DNA from: Haemophilus paraphrohaemolyticus
GTDB lineage: Bacteria; Pseudomonadota; Gammaproteobacteria; Enterobacterales; Pasteurellaceae
DNA length: 64,000 nt
Reading direction: 5' to 3'
NCBI RefSeq assembly: GCF_002015045.1
Contig: NZ_MUXX01000006.1
Span: forward strand, 1 to 64,000
Under the pieces are notes generated by a model, which did not search any database, was not told the origin of the DNA, and worked only from the letters and a program-made list of their open reading frames with translations. Every line of letters starts with the position of its first letter. Position 1 is the first letter of the stretch. Positions 11,831 through 19,786 of this stretch are shown here, in pieces. Both the position numbers and the translations under genes were made by a program.

Positions 11831-12063
11831 TATAAAGCCTCACGCTCTGGTTGAAATGCAATTTCTCGTTCATTCATAAAATCATCGCTAACTGCTTGAT
11901 CATTCAAGAAAAAACTATCCCAAGATTGGTTGAGAGGCGATAAAATCCGATCACTGCCCAATACACGAACCGATAATTTTTTGATTTCTTCAGAAAAGCG
12001 AACTTCAGCGGGCAAACGCACAGCTTGACTTCGATTAGTCATAAAAACAGAGGCTTCAATCAT
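11830..12063 (-). CDS. vapB: VapB-type antitoxin
   Basis: A 77-residue antitoxin with an AbrB/MazE-like swapped-hairpin DNA-binding N terminus ([23 protein letters not shown]; the SQAVRLP motif is typical of VapB) and an acidic C-terminal toxin-binding tail. It is immediately upstream of and overlaps vapC. An AAGGAAT ribosome site precedes the ATG, and the inverted repeat at 12073-12097 is a likely autoregulatory operator. Confidence 0.92.
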
Positions 12064-12072
12064 AGTTATTCC

Positions 12073-12097
12073 TTATGCTTAATTGTATATAGCATAA
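12073..12097. promoter_or_regulatory. Candidate VapBC operator
   Basis: TTATGCT (12073-12079) and AGCATAA (12091-12097) are a perfect 7-bp inverted repeat with an 11-bp spacer, 10 bp upstream of the vapB start. VapBC complexes normally bind such repeats at their own promoter. The function is inferred from position. Confidence 0.55.
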
Positions 12098-12125
12098 GTA
12101 TATCCCAGTTTTGTACAGTTGAGTA

Positions 12126-12152
12126 GAAAAAAGGTGGGATTTCCCCACCATT
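12126..12152 (-). terminator. Terminator between dat and vapB
   Basis: GGTGGG (12133-12138) pairs with CCCACC (12144-12149); read on the minus strand it ends in a T run (A run at 12127-12132 on the plus strand). It suggests that dat transcription largely stops before vapBC-ddc. Confidence 0.75.
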
Positions 12153-12209
12153 TTGAATTTACAAGCGGTCAAAATCCGCAAAACTTTTGCAAAATCCGAC
12201 CGCATTCAA

Positions 12210-13574
12210 TTAACCACGCACGGATTTTAAAGCGTCCGCTACAGATTGTTTGAAGCGTTTGATGAACTCTTCGCACTCGACTTGGTTGATGTTCACTGCA
12301 CAAAGTACTCGAACCACGTTGCCGCCGCGCCCGCCACGTTCGAGCAAGAGCTTGTTTTTGAAACACGCTTTTTGGATTGCTGCTGCTAATTCACAATCGC
12401 GCGGGTAAGCCCCTGTCGCATCTTTCGCTTGGCGTTCGTCTACAATATCGATACCCATCATTAAGCCACGACCACGTACGTTGCCGATGCACGGATATTC
12501 TTTGCTTAATTCGCGTAATACGTTGGTTAAGTATTCGCCACGCTCTTGAGCATTTTGTGCGAGGTTTTCATCACGCATAATTTTAAGTGAAGCATAACCT
12601 GTTGCCATCGCTAATTGATTGCCGCGGAAGGTGCCTGTGTGCCCGGCTGGTTGCCAAGCATCGAACGCTTTGCGAATTGCTAATACGGCTAATGGTAAGC
12701 TACCACCGATAGCTTTTGACATCACTACGATATCTGGTTGAATGCCTGCGTATTCAAAGGCGAACATTTTACCTGAACGACAGAAGCCCGCTTGTACTTC
12801 ATCCACGATCATTAAAATACCGTGTTTTTGGGTTACTTCACGTACTTTTTGTAAGAAACTGATTGGGGCTGGTACAACACCGCCTTCGCCTTGGATTGCT
12901 TCTAAGATCACCGCAGCAGGTTTTACCACGCCGCTTTCAATGTCTTCGATGAAGTTTTCAAAGTAATGTTCAACCGCTTTCGCACCCGCTTCGCCACCGA
13001 TACCAAATGGGCAGCGATATTCGTGTGGATATGGTAAGAATTGTACGCCTGGCATTAAGTTTTGCACGGCGTTTTTTGCACCAAGATTACCTGTTAAGGC
13101 TAATGCACCTTGGGTCATGCCGTGGAAGCCGCCAGAGAAGGCGATCACGTTGCCGCGACCTGTGTAAGTTTTCGCTAATTTGATCGCTGCTTCGTTGGCA
13201 TCTGCGCCTGAAGGGCCAGTGAATTGTAAGATGTACTCATCTTTCGGGAAGAATGACAATAATTCTTCAGTGAATGCGTCTTTCAGCGGGGTCGTTAAGT
13301 CTAAAGTGTGTAACGGTAAACCGCTGTCTAAAACGTCTTTGATGGCTTGCATTAACACAGGGTGATTGTGTCCTAATGCAAGGGTTCCTGCCCCTGCTAA
13401 AAAGTCGAGGTATTCGTTGCCCTCAACGTCAGTGACCCAACAGCCTTGTGCTTTTGCATAGGCAAAAGGCAATTTGCGCGGATAGCTACGCACGTTAGAT
13501 TCCATCGCATCTTGGCGGTCTAAGAAATGTTGGTTTGAAGCAAGGATTGCTTGTACAGGTGTGGTAATTGTCAT
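12210..13574 (-). CDS. dat: Diaminobutyrate-2-oxoglutarate aminotransferase
   Basis: PLP class III aminotransferase that makes L-2,4-diaminobutyrate from aspartate semialdehyde with glutamate as amino donor. With ddc it makes 1,3-diaminopropane. The 454-residue protein has the cofactor lysine in VVMSKAIGG (Lys287), the aspartate in IVDEVQAGF, and [15 protein letters not shown] for phosphate binding. AGAAGG precedes the start. Upstream lies a long structured leader (13575-13785) and, beyond it, a PurR-like box, so regulation beyond a simple promoter is likely. Confidence 0.94.
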   Translation of the reverse strand: MTITTPVQAILASNQHFLDRQDAMESNVRSYPRKLPFAYAKAQGCWVTDVEGNEYLDFLAGAGTLALGHNHPVLMQAIKDVLDSGLPLHTLDLTTPLKDAFTEELLSFFPKDEYILQFTGPSGADANEAAIKLAKTYTGRGNVIAFSGGFHGMTQGALALTGNLGAKNAVQNLMPGVQFLPYPHEYRCPFGIGGEAGAKAVEHYFENFIEDIESGVVKPAAVILEAIQGEGGVVPAPISFLQKVREVTQKHGILMIVDEVQAGFCRSGKMFAFEYAGIQPDIVVMSKAIGGSLPLAVLAIRKAFDAWQPAGHTGTFRGNQLAMATGYASLKIMRDENLAQNAQERGEYLTNVLRELSKEYPCIGNVRGRGLMMGIDIVDERQAKDATGAYPRDCELAAAIQKACFKNKLLLERGGRGGNVVRVLCAVNINQVECEEFIKRFKQSVADALKSVRG

Positions 13575-13785
13575 TTTTAATTAAAACCTTCTAAAAGAGG
13601 TGAAAAAAATAAGTCGGGTGCCTTGCGGGAAGCCTAAGCTTTCTGTTTCTGAAAAAACAGATGCCATGGGGCATTTGACTCGCTACTTATTAAAAAAAGC
13701 GTTTCAGCTTTTTTGTTTTTACCCTAGTTTGCCCAAAGGACGGGCTAGGTTGGAAACAGTTTTTGATGTAGGGTTACAACAAAAC
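13575..13785 (-). ncRNA. Candidate structured 5' leader RNA of dat
   Basis: A TACAAT -10 hexamer (minus strand, 13792-13797) would start a leader of about 210 nt. It can fold into several elements. A helix 13769-13774 / 13721-13726 excludes a hairpin 13745-13749 / 13723-13727. A hairpin AAAAAAGC / GCTTTTTT (13693-13713) with a U run looks like an intrinsic terminator. An 84-nt domain is closed by AATAAGT (13608-13614) and ACTTATT (13685-13691) and contains ATGCC/GGCAT and CTGTTT/AAACAG hairpins. Mutually exclusive helices before a terminator are the hallmark of attenuators or riboswitches. I do not recognise it as a known class. A 79-residue frame on the plus strand here has no family similarity. 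Confidence 0.45.
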
Positions 13786-13791
13786 GGGGCT

Positions 13792-13797
13792 ATTGTA
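13792..13797 (-). promoter_or_regulatory. Candidate -10 element for dat
   Basis: Minus-strand TACAAT. A TTTCCA hexamer 16 bp upstream is only a weak -35, so the promoter may need an activator. Confidence 0.35.
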
Positions 13798-13859
13798 CAT
13801 TTTTATTGCGAAATGGAAAGCAAATTCAACCGCTTATGAGCTGAACGGCTAAATAAAAA

Positions 13860-13871
13860 GCAAACGTTTGC
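13860..13871. promoter_or_regulatory. Perfect PurR-type palindrome upstream of dat
   Basis: GCAAACGTTTGC equals the core of the E. coli PurR operator (ACGCAAACGTTTGCNT). It lies about 75 bp upstream of the proposed dat start of transcription and just downstream of rpmG. PurR is known to touch polyamine synthesis in E. coli (speA), which fits a role at dat. Other LacI-family regulators can bind similar sequences. Confidence 0.5.
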
Positions 13872-13883
13872 AGTAAAAATATA

Positions 13884-13911
13884 TAAAAAACCCGAACATT
13901 TTGTTCGGGCT
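13884..13911 (-). terminator. Terminator of rpmB-rpmG
   Basis: CCCGAACA (13891-13898) pairs with TGTTCGGG (13902-13909); on the minus strand it is followed by a run of six T. Confidence 0.88.
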
Positions 13912-13927
13912 TAAAATCGGTCTAAAA

Positions 13928-14098
13928 TTATTTAATTTTAGCTTCTTTATAGATAACGTGTTTACGCACTACTGGATCAAATTTTTTGATTTCCATTTTT
14001 TCAGGCATATTACGTTTGTTTTTGTCAGTTGTGTAGAAGTGACCAGTTTCTGCAGTAGAAACTAAACGGATTTTCTCACGGTTACCTTTAGCTGCCAT
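13928..14098 (-). CDS. rpmG: 50S ribosomal protein L33
   Basis: A 56-residue ribosomal protein translating as [20 protein letters not shown] through to YKEAKIK, a clear L33 of the form without zinc-binding cysteine pairs. It starts 11 bp after rpmB, the standard rpmB-rpmG pair, and is followed by a terminator at 13884-13911. Confidence 0.97.
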   Translation of the reverse strand: MAAKGNREKIRLVSTAETGHFYTTDKNKRNMPEKMEIKKFDPVVRKHVIYKEAKIK

Positions 14099-14109
14099 TG
14101 GTTAGCTCC

Positions 14110-14346
14110 TTAGATTTTTTCGCCACGAGCACGGATTTCAGCTAATACTGCATCAATGCCTTTTTTATCAATAATACGCATACCTTTCGCTGTTAAGCGT
14201 AAAGTTACGAAACGGTTTTCAGACTCAACCCAGAAACGGTGAGTGTGAAGGTTAGGTAAAAAACGACGACGAGTCGCGTTTAATGCGTGTGAGCGGTTGT
14301 TACCAACTGCTGGACGCTTGCCGGTTACTTGGCAAACTCTTGACAT
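14110..14346 (-). CDS. rpmB: 50S ribosomal protein L28
   Basis: A 78-residue L28 ([20 protein letters not shown] at the N terminus). It is the first gene of rpmB-rpmG. GGAGAA precedes the ATG. It is driven by a near-consensus promoter (14468-14496) and has a structured leader of about 110 nt that may host autoregulation. Confidence 0.98.
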
Positions 14347-14379
14347 TTTAATTCTCCAATTACTTAAGTAAGTTTGTAT

Positions 14380-14444
14380 GGTTCGGGTGATGAGTGCTGA
14401 CTCAACACAGCGTACTCACTACCTCGTCAGGTATAAACCCGACC
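14380..14444 (-). promoter_or_regulatory. Three-way-junction leader of rpmB-rpmG
   Basis: P1: GGTTCGGGT (14380-14388) pairs with ACCCGACC (14437-14444). P2: TGAGTGCTG (14391-14399) pairs with CAGCGTACTCA (14408-14418), with two bulged bases. P3: ACCT (14421-14424) pairs with AGGT (14429-14432). Together they form a compact three-way junction about 35 nt upstream of the rpmB start codon, a plausible ribosomal-protein autoregulatory site. Confidence 0.5.
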
Positions 14445-14467
14445 AAAGACTATAATAAAGGTTCGCA

Positions 14468-14496
14468 ATTATACTTGTTTTGCTTTGCTTATTCAA
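14468..14496 (-). promoter_or_regulatory. Sigma-70 promoter of rpmB-rpmG
   Basis: Minus-strand -35 TTGAAT (14491-14496), 17-bp spacer, -10 TATAAT (14468-14473). Confidence 0.85.
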
Positions 14497-14515
14497 GCCC
14501 TTCTCTCAAAATTGC

Positions 14516-14839
14516 CTATTTTTTCGTGAGGTGATATGCCTTATCCATTGCCATAATTACTTCCCGTACTACCTTTTTCTGCTCCTGCGGTAAGTTTAAG
14601 AAAATCTGAAAAAGCGTCTGATCTTGATAACTTGCCGCACTTTCCCAAATATGCTTGTTTGATTCTTTTTTCTTCTCTAATTTGGCAACTTGGTAGGCTT
14701 TTTCATCTGAAACCAATTCGTGAATATCAATTTCAAGCCATTCAGCAAGAGTTTTTAGATGTTTAGCAGTAGGCATACGCTCGCCTCTTAGCCAATGACC
14801 AAACGCGTGCACACCAATTGCTTTTCCATAATGATGCAA
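14516..14839 (-). pseudogene. N-terminally truncated XRE-family repressor
   Basis: The 107 residues hold the end of a lambda-repressor-like HTH (KAIGVHAFGHWLRGERMPTAKHLKTLAEWL) followed by a helical tail, but the first helices normally preceding it are missing. The frame begins exactly where a restriction/methylase fragment begins on the opposite strand (about 14835), so both look cut at one deletion point. The regulator may have belonged to that restriction-modification locus. It may still be translated from an ATG at 14839 but could hardly bind DNA. Confidence 0.65.
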
Positions 14840-15311
14840 ATTAAGAAAAAAAGAACCTTATAGTGATAAATCTAATAACGTTACACTTTGTCAAAATAAA
14901 AGTATTTCTTACGTAAAACGAGAAGAAATCCCTACAAATAAACAACTTATTGATCAATATAAATTATTTGTACCAAAGGCAATTGGCTCTGGAGATAGTA
15001 AAACCGACTGGGTAAAACCGATTTATGCCGAACCCAATACAGCTTGTACAGAAACTTATCTTGTTATAGGACCATTTGAAGATAAACAAACTTGTGAAAA
15101 TGTGATGAGTTACATTAATACACGTTTTTTCCATTTTATGCTTACGCTCAAGAAAAATACCCAACATACCACTAAAAAAGTCTATGAACTTGTTCCAATA
15201 CAAGACTTCTCTAAACCATGGACAGACAAAGAACTCTATGAAAAATATCCATTAACGCAAGCAGAAATTGAATATATTGAATCAATGGTTCGCCCGATGA
15301 CAAATGAATAA
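14835..15311 (+). pseudogene. C-terminal fragment of an Eco57I-like restriction/DNA-methyltransferase protein
   Basis: An open frame runs from just after a stop at 14832 to 15311. It contains YVKREEIPTNKQLIDQYKLF, KAIGSGD, CTETYLVIGPF and the terminal stretch IQDFSKPWTDKELYEKY...EYIESMVRPM. This tail is typical of Eco57I-type and related DNA methylases/restriction enzymes. The catalytic N-terminal parts are absent. It is a remnant of a restriction-modification gene, cut at the same point as the divergent XRE fragment. The family call is by recognition of the tail. Confidence 0.7.
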
Positions 15312-15360
15312 CACTCAAGATCCCCCTCTTTAGAAAAGAGGGGTTGGGGAGGGTACAACC

Positions 15361-15663
15361 TGATAACATCATTTACATTCTAACCCGAGGACATCGTTTA
15401 CATTTTTCCCGTAAACTTATCATCAAAATACCAAATCCACTGGAGATTGATGATGCCTTGGATAGAGACCGATGCGATGCAACAGCGTGTACTTTTCTTA
15501 AAAGCGTGGCTAAGCCAACGCTATACTAAAACTGAACTGTGTCAGAAGTTTAATATTAGCCGTCCAACGGCAGATAAATGGATTAAACGCCACGAACAGC
15601 TTGGCTTTGAGGGCTTAACCGAGTTATCTCGTAAACCTCATCATAGCCCCAATGCCACGCCAC
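15361..15663 (+). mobile_element. Left-end fragment of an IS481-family element
   Basis: It begins with IS-end-like sequence containing two similar motifs, ACATCATTTACATT and ACATCGTTTACATT, then a transposase start [15 protein letters not shown] with the [23 protein letters not shown]. This is the conserved N terminus of IS481 transposases. The homology stops after about 70 codons, where glpE sequence begins. Confidence 0.75.
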
Positions 15664-15956
15664 AACAAGCTTGGGAAATGGTTCAACAAGGGGCAGTGTT
15701 AGCTGATATTCGTGATGATACCCGCTTTACCCACTCACCTCCTAAAGGTGCCTTTCATTTAACGAATCAAAGTTTTTTGCAATTTGAAGAGTTAGTCGAT
15801 TTCGACTCCCCCATTATTGTGAATTGCTATCATGGCGTGAGCAGTAAAAATGTAGCAACCTTTCTAGTGGAACAAGGCTATGAAAATGTGTTTAGTATTA
15901 TTGGTGAATTTGATGGCTGGTGTCGAGCAGAATTACCAATTGATACAGCTTATTAA
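15453..15956 (+). CDS. glpE: Chimeric ORF: IS481 transposase N terminus fused in frame to GlpE rhodanese
   Basis: The 167-residue ORF has two parts. Residues 1 to about 70 are the HTH of an IS481 transposase. From about residue 71 it is GlpE, the single-domain thiosulfate sulfurtransferase that moves sulfane sulfur from thiosulfate to cyanide or thiols in the cytosol ([25 protein letters not shown], catalytic Cys in [10 protein letters not shown]). The first 8-10 residues of GlpE were replaced. GGAG precedes the ATG, so the fusion looks translatable, and the active-site loop is intact. It ends at a normal GlpE C terminus. Whether it folds as an active sulfurtransferase is unknown. Confidence 0.8.
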   Translation: MPWIETDAMQQRVLFLKAWLSQRYTKTELCQKFNISRPTADKWIKRHEQLGFEGLTELSRKPHHSPNATPQQAWEMVQQGAVLADIRDDTRFTHSPPKGAFHLTNQSFLQFEELVDFDSPIIVNCYHGVSSKNVATFLVEQGYENVFSIIGEFDGWCRAELPIDTAY

Positions 15957-15985
15957 TGTGTTTTAAATAAAATTGATTTGATGAA

Positions 15986-16017
15986 AAAAGTGCGGTGAAA
16001 TTTCACCGCACTTTTGT
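15986..16017. terminator. Perfect 30-bp palindrome of Hin-type uptake signals; convergent terminator
   Basis: AAAAGTGCGGTGAAA (15986-16000) is followed directly by its exact complement. It lies between the convergent glpE fusion and adhesin genes, so it can terminate both. The core AAGTGCGGT is the Hin-type uptake signal, unlike the ACAAGCGGT found throughout the rest of the window. Confidence 0.85.
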
Positions 16018-16027
16018 GTTTCTTAGC

Positions 16028-18712
16028 TTACCATTCGTAGCCTACGCCAACGGAGCTTACCACATCACCTTGGGTATTTGTGCTTCCACTTAGGCGGAAT
16101 AATACTTTACCGTTGTCACTTGAGCGGCTATATCCCACTGCGATAGCATTTTGTCCTTTGAAGTTTCCTGCACCCGCAGAAATCATAGACTTACCATTAC
16201 CTCGTACTTGTGGTAATCCAGCTATTGCAGCTGAACCCGCAATCCCAGCTTTCAGCATTTTATTATGTTGGGTAACTTTTTGATTAATAGCCTCGACAAC
16301 AGAATAAAGTTGAGAACCGTTAATCGCATCCGTTGATGTACTGGTAATGCGGCCTGCTGCAACGTGAGTAATTTGACGCTCTTTACCTTCTGCACCTACG
16401 CTGACAGTTGATGTTGGATTTGTACCAGCAAATCGATAAGTTGTGCCCTGAATAGTGATGCTTTCTACTGGCATTGGCTTACTTGGCGCAGATTCATTAC
16501 CTAATACCACAGCACCATCAAACCCCGCATCAACAGTGACATTATTGCCTAACACCATCACATTATGTGATGCAACTTTATTTCCCGCACCAATCGCTAC
16601 AGAATTATTACCAGTTACCTCATTTTTTGTACCGATAGCAATTGAGTTTGTACCGCTCGCAAAGGATTCTTTCCCTGCAGCAATTGAGTTTTCACCAATG
16701 TTAGAAAAATGACGTGTTAGTTTTTCCTCTAACTCTTTTAATGCTTTTTCCTTTTTTGCTCGCTCTTTTTCAAACTCTTCTTTTTCTACTTGTTTTTTTG
16801 CAAGTTCTTCTTGTTTTTGTTTTAATTCATTTGAATTATTTGAATCTGAAGCTGATTGTAGTTTGTCAATTTGAGATTTGAGATCCTTAATTTCCCGTTC
16901 CTTATCCTCAAATTTTATTTTAGCTTCATTTAAGGCATTTTGGGCTTTTTCAGATTCCTCTGTTATTCCCTTAACAACTTCATTGTATGGGTCATAAAGT
17001 TTCAATTTTTTAGCCCAATCAGTTAATTCTGTTGCTGTCTTTTTAGCATAGTCATTCCATAAATCTTTGGTTGATTCCTTAAATTTAAATTCAATATTTT
17101 CATAATAATTTTTAGAATCGTTTTTTAGTTTAGAGATTTCTTCATATAAACTGTTTCGTTTCGCTCTATTTTCTGGAGTAGGAGATTTGTTCGCCTCGTC
17201 ATAAACAGCTATATAGTCTGAAATTTTCTTCGCAAAACTTTCTACATCTTTAAGTTGACGAAGAAAATCATTTTTATCAAAAAGCCATTTTTCCTCAGGT
17301 GCTTCACGATCAATTAGATTATCAAAGTCATTATAAAATGTATTTACCCATTCTCTTAGACGCTCCACATCCTGAGGGGTGTTAGTTTTTACTCCGTCAA
17401 AAAATTCATCAAAAAATCTTTGCGTTTGACCATAGTAAAGATAATACTCTGCTTTCTTTGCTTCATCGTCAAATCGATGCTCGACTTTATGATTATCATC
17501 ACCGTAGTTCATGTCATCAAAATCACTTGGATTATAATGGTGTCTAGTTAATAAAAAATTACTGTGATTTATTTGATCATCACTAGCTTTTATTGGTGGA
17601 AGATAAAATACAGTATTCGCTACGTAATTTGGTTTGTAATAATTATCATCATGTATTTTATTAAGCTTATAAGCTTTACTTAAATCACTTATGACATTAT
17701 TTTCACTTATCATTTTCAGTAGGGTAGAAAATTGCACATAACGCTCTTGTTTTTGGGATGAAAAAAAGTCATCTGTAATTCGGCTTGGTATGTTATCGAT
17801 GCTTGTAATTTTTACAGGATCTACAGAAGTTACATTTTTTAGTAAATCTGTAATACCATCATAATCAGAAGCGTATGAACTTAGATCTCTTCCAGCCCCG
17901 TGGGAAAATAAGTATTGTTCGTTTCTAGATCTAATCATATCTTCTATATTTTCTTTGTTATATTCAAATGATCCTCTAGCGTTATCATATCCATTAACTA
18001 TAACTTCATATTTATCTATACCAAATTTTTTAATTTCAGAAACATTAGGGTAATCAGCCTCAACTCGCTCTTTTAGGTCTTTTGCTAGTTTTTGTACTCC
18101 TGTTGTTCCTGCAGAATTATCTGAAAGTTTATTCCAATCAAGTTTTTTAAGTTGTTCTAGGAATTTTATCGAAACATTTTCATCCTCTGAATAGATTGAA
18201 GGATAATGACTAGCGTATTCTTTAGCCTCTTCCCGCTCTTTGTCTAATTTGGCTAATTCTTTTTGTTTATTAGCCAAATCATTATTCAGCGAAGTAACAA
18301 CTTGATTTTTTTTATCGTTAGATTGTTTGATTAAATCTGTTATTTCATTAATTCTTTTGTTCAGATCTTCAGCAGTTTTATTGCTGACTTCAATTTTTTT
18401 GTTTATATCGGAAAGTTCATTTTCTGCTTTGCTTTTGTTGGCAATCGTTTGCTTTTCTTCGTTTAATTTTTCATCAAATTCTTTGCGAGAAATATTGCCA
18501 CCTGTTGCAACAGAATCATTACCTTGTGCTAAACCATATTTAGCTGTTACAGCATTGTTATAGCCAGTTGCAACGCCATGATCTCCGGTGACAATATTCC
18601 CTTCACCCGTTGTGGACGGGGCAGAATAGGCAAGGTTAGAAGATAAAGGCAATGTAAAGAGTAATAAGGCTACTGAACTTTTTGCAGTAGTTAAAGTAGT
18701 ACGTTTTTTCAA
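16028..18712 (-). CDS. Trimeric autotransporter adhesin (YadA-like) with a large unrecognised central region
   Basis: An 894-residue type Vc secreted adhesin. Parts in order: signal peptide (1 to about 31, ending LAYSA); YadA-head repeats (about 36-73); a helical, charged region from about 75 to 665 with coiled-coil-like ends and a Tyr/Asp/Asn-rich middle I cannot assign; more head repeats (about 668-740: SIAAGKESFASGTNSIAIG...); the neck (HVAAGRITSTSTDAINGSQLY); and a trimeric beta-barrel anchor (last 75-80 residues) ending in YEW. The start is TTG at 18712: no ATG is available and AGGAGG lies five bases upstream. The gene is A/T-rich and bordered by a Hin-type palindrome and an IS, suggesting transfer. 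It probably mediates host or cell-cell adhesion. Confidence 0.9.
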   Translation of the reverse strand: MKKRTTLTTAKSSVALLLFTLPLSSNLAYSAPSTTGEGNIVTGDHGVATGYNNAVTAKYGLAQGNDSVATGGNISRKEFDEKLNEEKQTIANKSKAENELSDINKKIEVSNKTAEDLNKRINEITDLIKQSNDKKNQVVTSLNNDLANKQKELAKLDKEREEAKEYASHYPSIYSEDENVSIKFLEQLKKLDWNKLSDNSAGTTGVQKLAKDLKERVEADYPNVSEIKKFGIDKYEVIVNGYDNARGSFEYNKENIEDMIRSRNEQYLFSHGAGRDLSSYASDYDGITDLLKNVTSVDPVKITSIDNIPSRITDDFFSSQKQERYVQFSTLLKMISENNVISDLSKAYKLNKIHDDNYYKPNYVANTVFYLPPIKASDDQINHSNFLLTRHHYNPSDFDDMNYGDDNHKVEHRFDDEAKKAEYYLYYGQTQRFFDEFFDGVKTNTPQDVERLREWVNTFYNDFDNLIDREAPEEKWLFDKNDFLRQLKDVESFAKKISDYIAVYDEANKSPTPENRAKRNSLYEEISKLKNDSKNYYENIEFKFKESTKDLWNDYAKKTATELTDWAKKLKLYDPYNEVVKGITEESEKAQNALNEAKIKFEDKEREIKDLKSQIDKLQSASDSNNSNELKQKQEELAKKQVEKEEFEKERAKKEKALKELEEKLTRHFSNIGENSIAAGKESFASGTNSIAIGTKNEVTGNNSVAIGAGNKVASHNVMVLGNNVTVDAGFDGAVVLGNESAPSKPMPVESITIQGTTYRFAGTNPTSTVSVGAEGKERQITHVAAGRITSTSTDAINGSQLYSVVEAINQKVTQHNKMLKAGIAGSAAIAGLPQVRGNGKSMISAGAGNFKGQNAIAVGYSRSSDNGKVLFRLSGSTNTQGDVVSSVGVGYEW

Positions 18713-18939
18713 AATATCCTCCTTGGATGATAATGTTAGGTTACATGTATAATTGGTTCGAGATTATATGATATGTTAAAATTAAAATATTAATAAAATT
18801 ATCTGTTTTGTGATCTTGCTTGTGTTTTTTTTTATATTTTGAGTAAAATGTAACCAAATAGATGTAAATAAAGATATATTTAAACAATGATTGTATTTAG
18901 TAATCTGTCCTTAAAACAAGGGCAAACGGAACTTTGATC
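18713..18939 (-). promoter_or_regulatory. AT-rich adhesin upstream region with a nine-base homopolymer
   Basis: No gene is seen. On the minus strand a TATAAT-like hexamer lies about 60 bp before the TTG start, and further upstream is an A9 tract (T9 on the plus strand at 18825-18833). Tracts of this kind can vary by slippage and tune adhesin promoters, but its position relative to the true promoter is not certain. Confidence 0.35.
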
Positions 18940-19726
18940 TGCCCCCAAAAAGTTGGACAGGTTAGTTAACTTAAATATTGAGCTCGGTATTGCACTGGGC
19001 TCAATCCTTTGAAAGCAAGTTTAATGCGTTTTTGGTTGTAATACACTAAATATTCTTCAATTTCAGCCTGTAATTCAGCAATTTAATGATAAGTCCGAGA
19101 GTAAAAATACTCTGATTTTAATATTGCAAAAAAGCTTTCAATCACCGCATTATCGTAGCAATTTCCTCGGCGACTCATACTTTGCACCGCTTTACCCTCC
19201 AACATCTTTACCCATTCCGCCGAGCCATACAATATACCTTGGTCGCTATGAATAATCGGGCATTCTGTCGGTTTAAGCCGACTAAGCCCTTGTTCTAACC
19301 TCTTTTTTACCAATGAAAACTTCAGGCGTGTCGTAAAGTTATAGGCAATAATTTCTCGGTTAGCCAAATCCATCAACTAGATAAGCAATCTCCGTACGAG
19401 CCAAGGCGAGCTCTCGTTGCAGCTTTTTAAACGCTTTAGGTGAAAAGTCTGTGGTTTCTGGAATTTCAATATCTTTCTTTTTCATCTTTGGCTTCACTAT
19501 TTTCGGTGTTTGAAGGTTTGTATAAGGCGATTTTACGCCATCAGGCCCTCTTTCCCGAAATGCTTTTAGCCAATAAATGACGAGAGCGTGGGAAATTTGA
19601 TGAAGTTTAGCCACCTCACGGATACCATAATCCTGTTCGGTGACAAGTTTGATAATTTTCAAACGAAATTGATAAGAGTAGGACATAATCTGCACCTCAA
19701 ATTAGGTGTCCAGGTTTTGGGGTGCA
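18940..19726 (-). mobile_element. IS3-family (IS150-like) element, copy 1, internally deleted
   Basis: 787 bp bounded by imperfect inverted repeats (TGCCCCCAAAAAGTTGGACA on the left; TGCACCCCAAAACCTGGACA read inward on the right) with GATC on both sides. It carries the orfA part (19390-19695: HTH, HQISHALVIYWLKAFRERG) joined directly to the C-terminal half of orfB (19083-19376: HSDQGILYGSAEW, NCYDNAVIESFFA). The frame join loses the first catalytic Asp region, and a TAA interrupts orfB at 19083. It is non-autonomous. The same internal join is seen in copy 3. Confidence 0.85.
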
Positions 19727-19732
19727 GATCAA

Positions 19733-19778
19733 CAAGCGGTCAATTCTTCGCAAGATTTTGCAAAAAATTGACCGCTTG
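19733..19778 (-). terminator. torD terminator from an inverted uptake-signal pair
   Basis: CAAGCGGTCAATT (19733-19745) and AATTGACCGCTTG (19766-19778) are perfectly complementary, placed 8 bp after the torD stop codon. Confidence 0.75.
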
Positions 19779-19786
19779 GTGCTTTT

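Noticed and set aside
13600-13839. 79-codon plus-strand frame between dat and rpmG
   Set aside because: No family similarity, and the sequence is explained better by the minus-strand dat leader with paired hairpins.
19083-19695. Active IS3 transposase in copy 1
   Set aside because: orfA and orfB are joined by a deletion that removes part of the catalytic domain, and orfB has a stop codon, so it cannot be autonomous.
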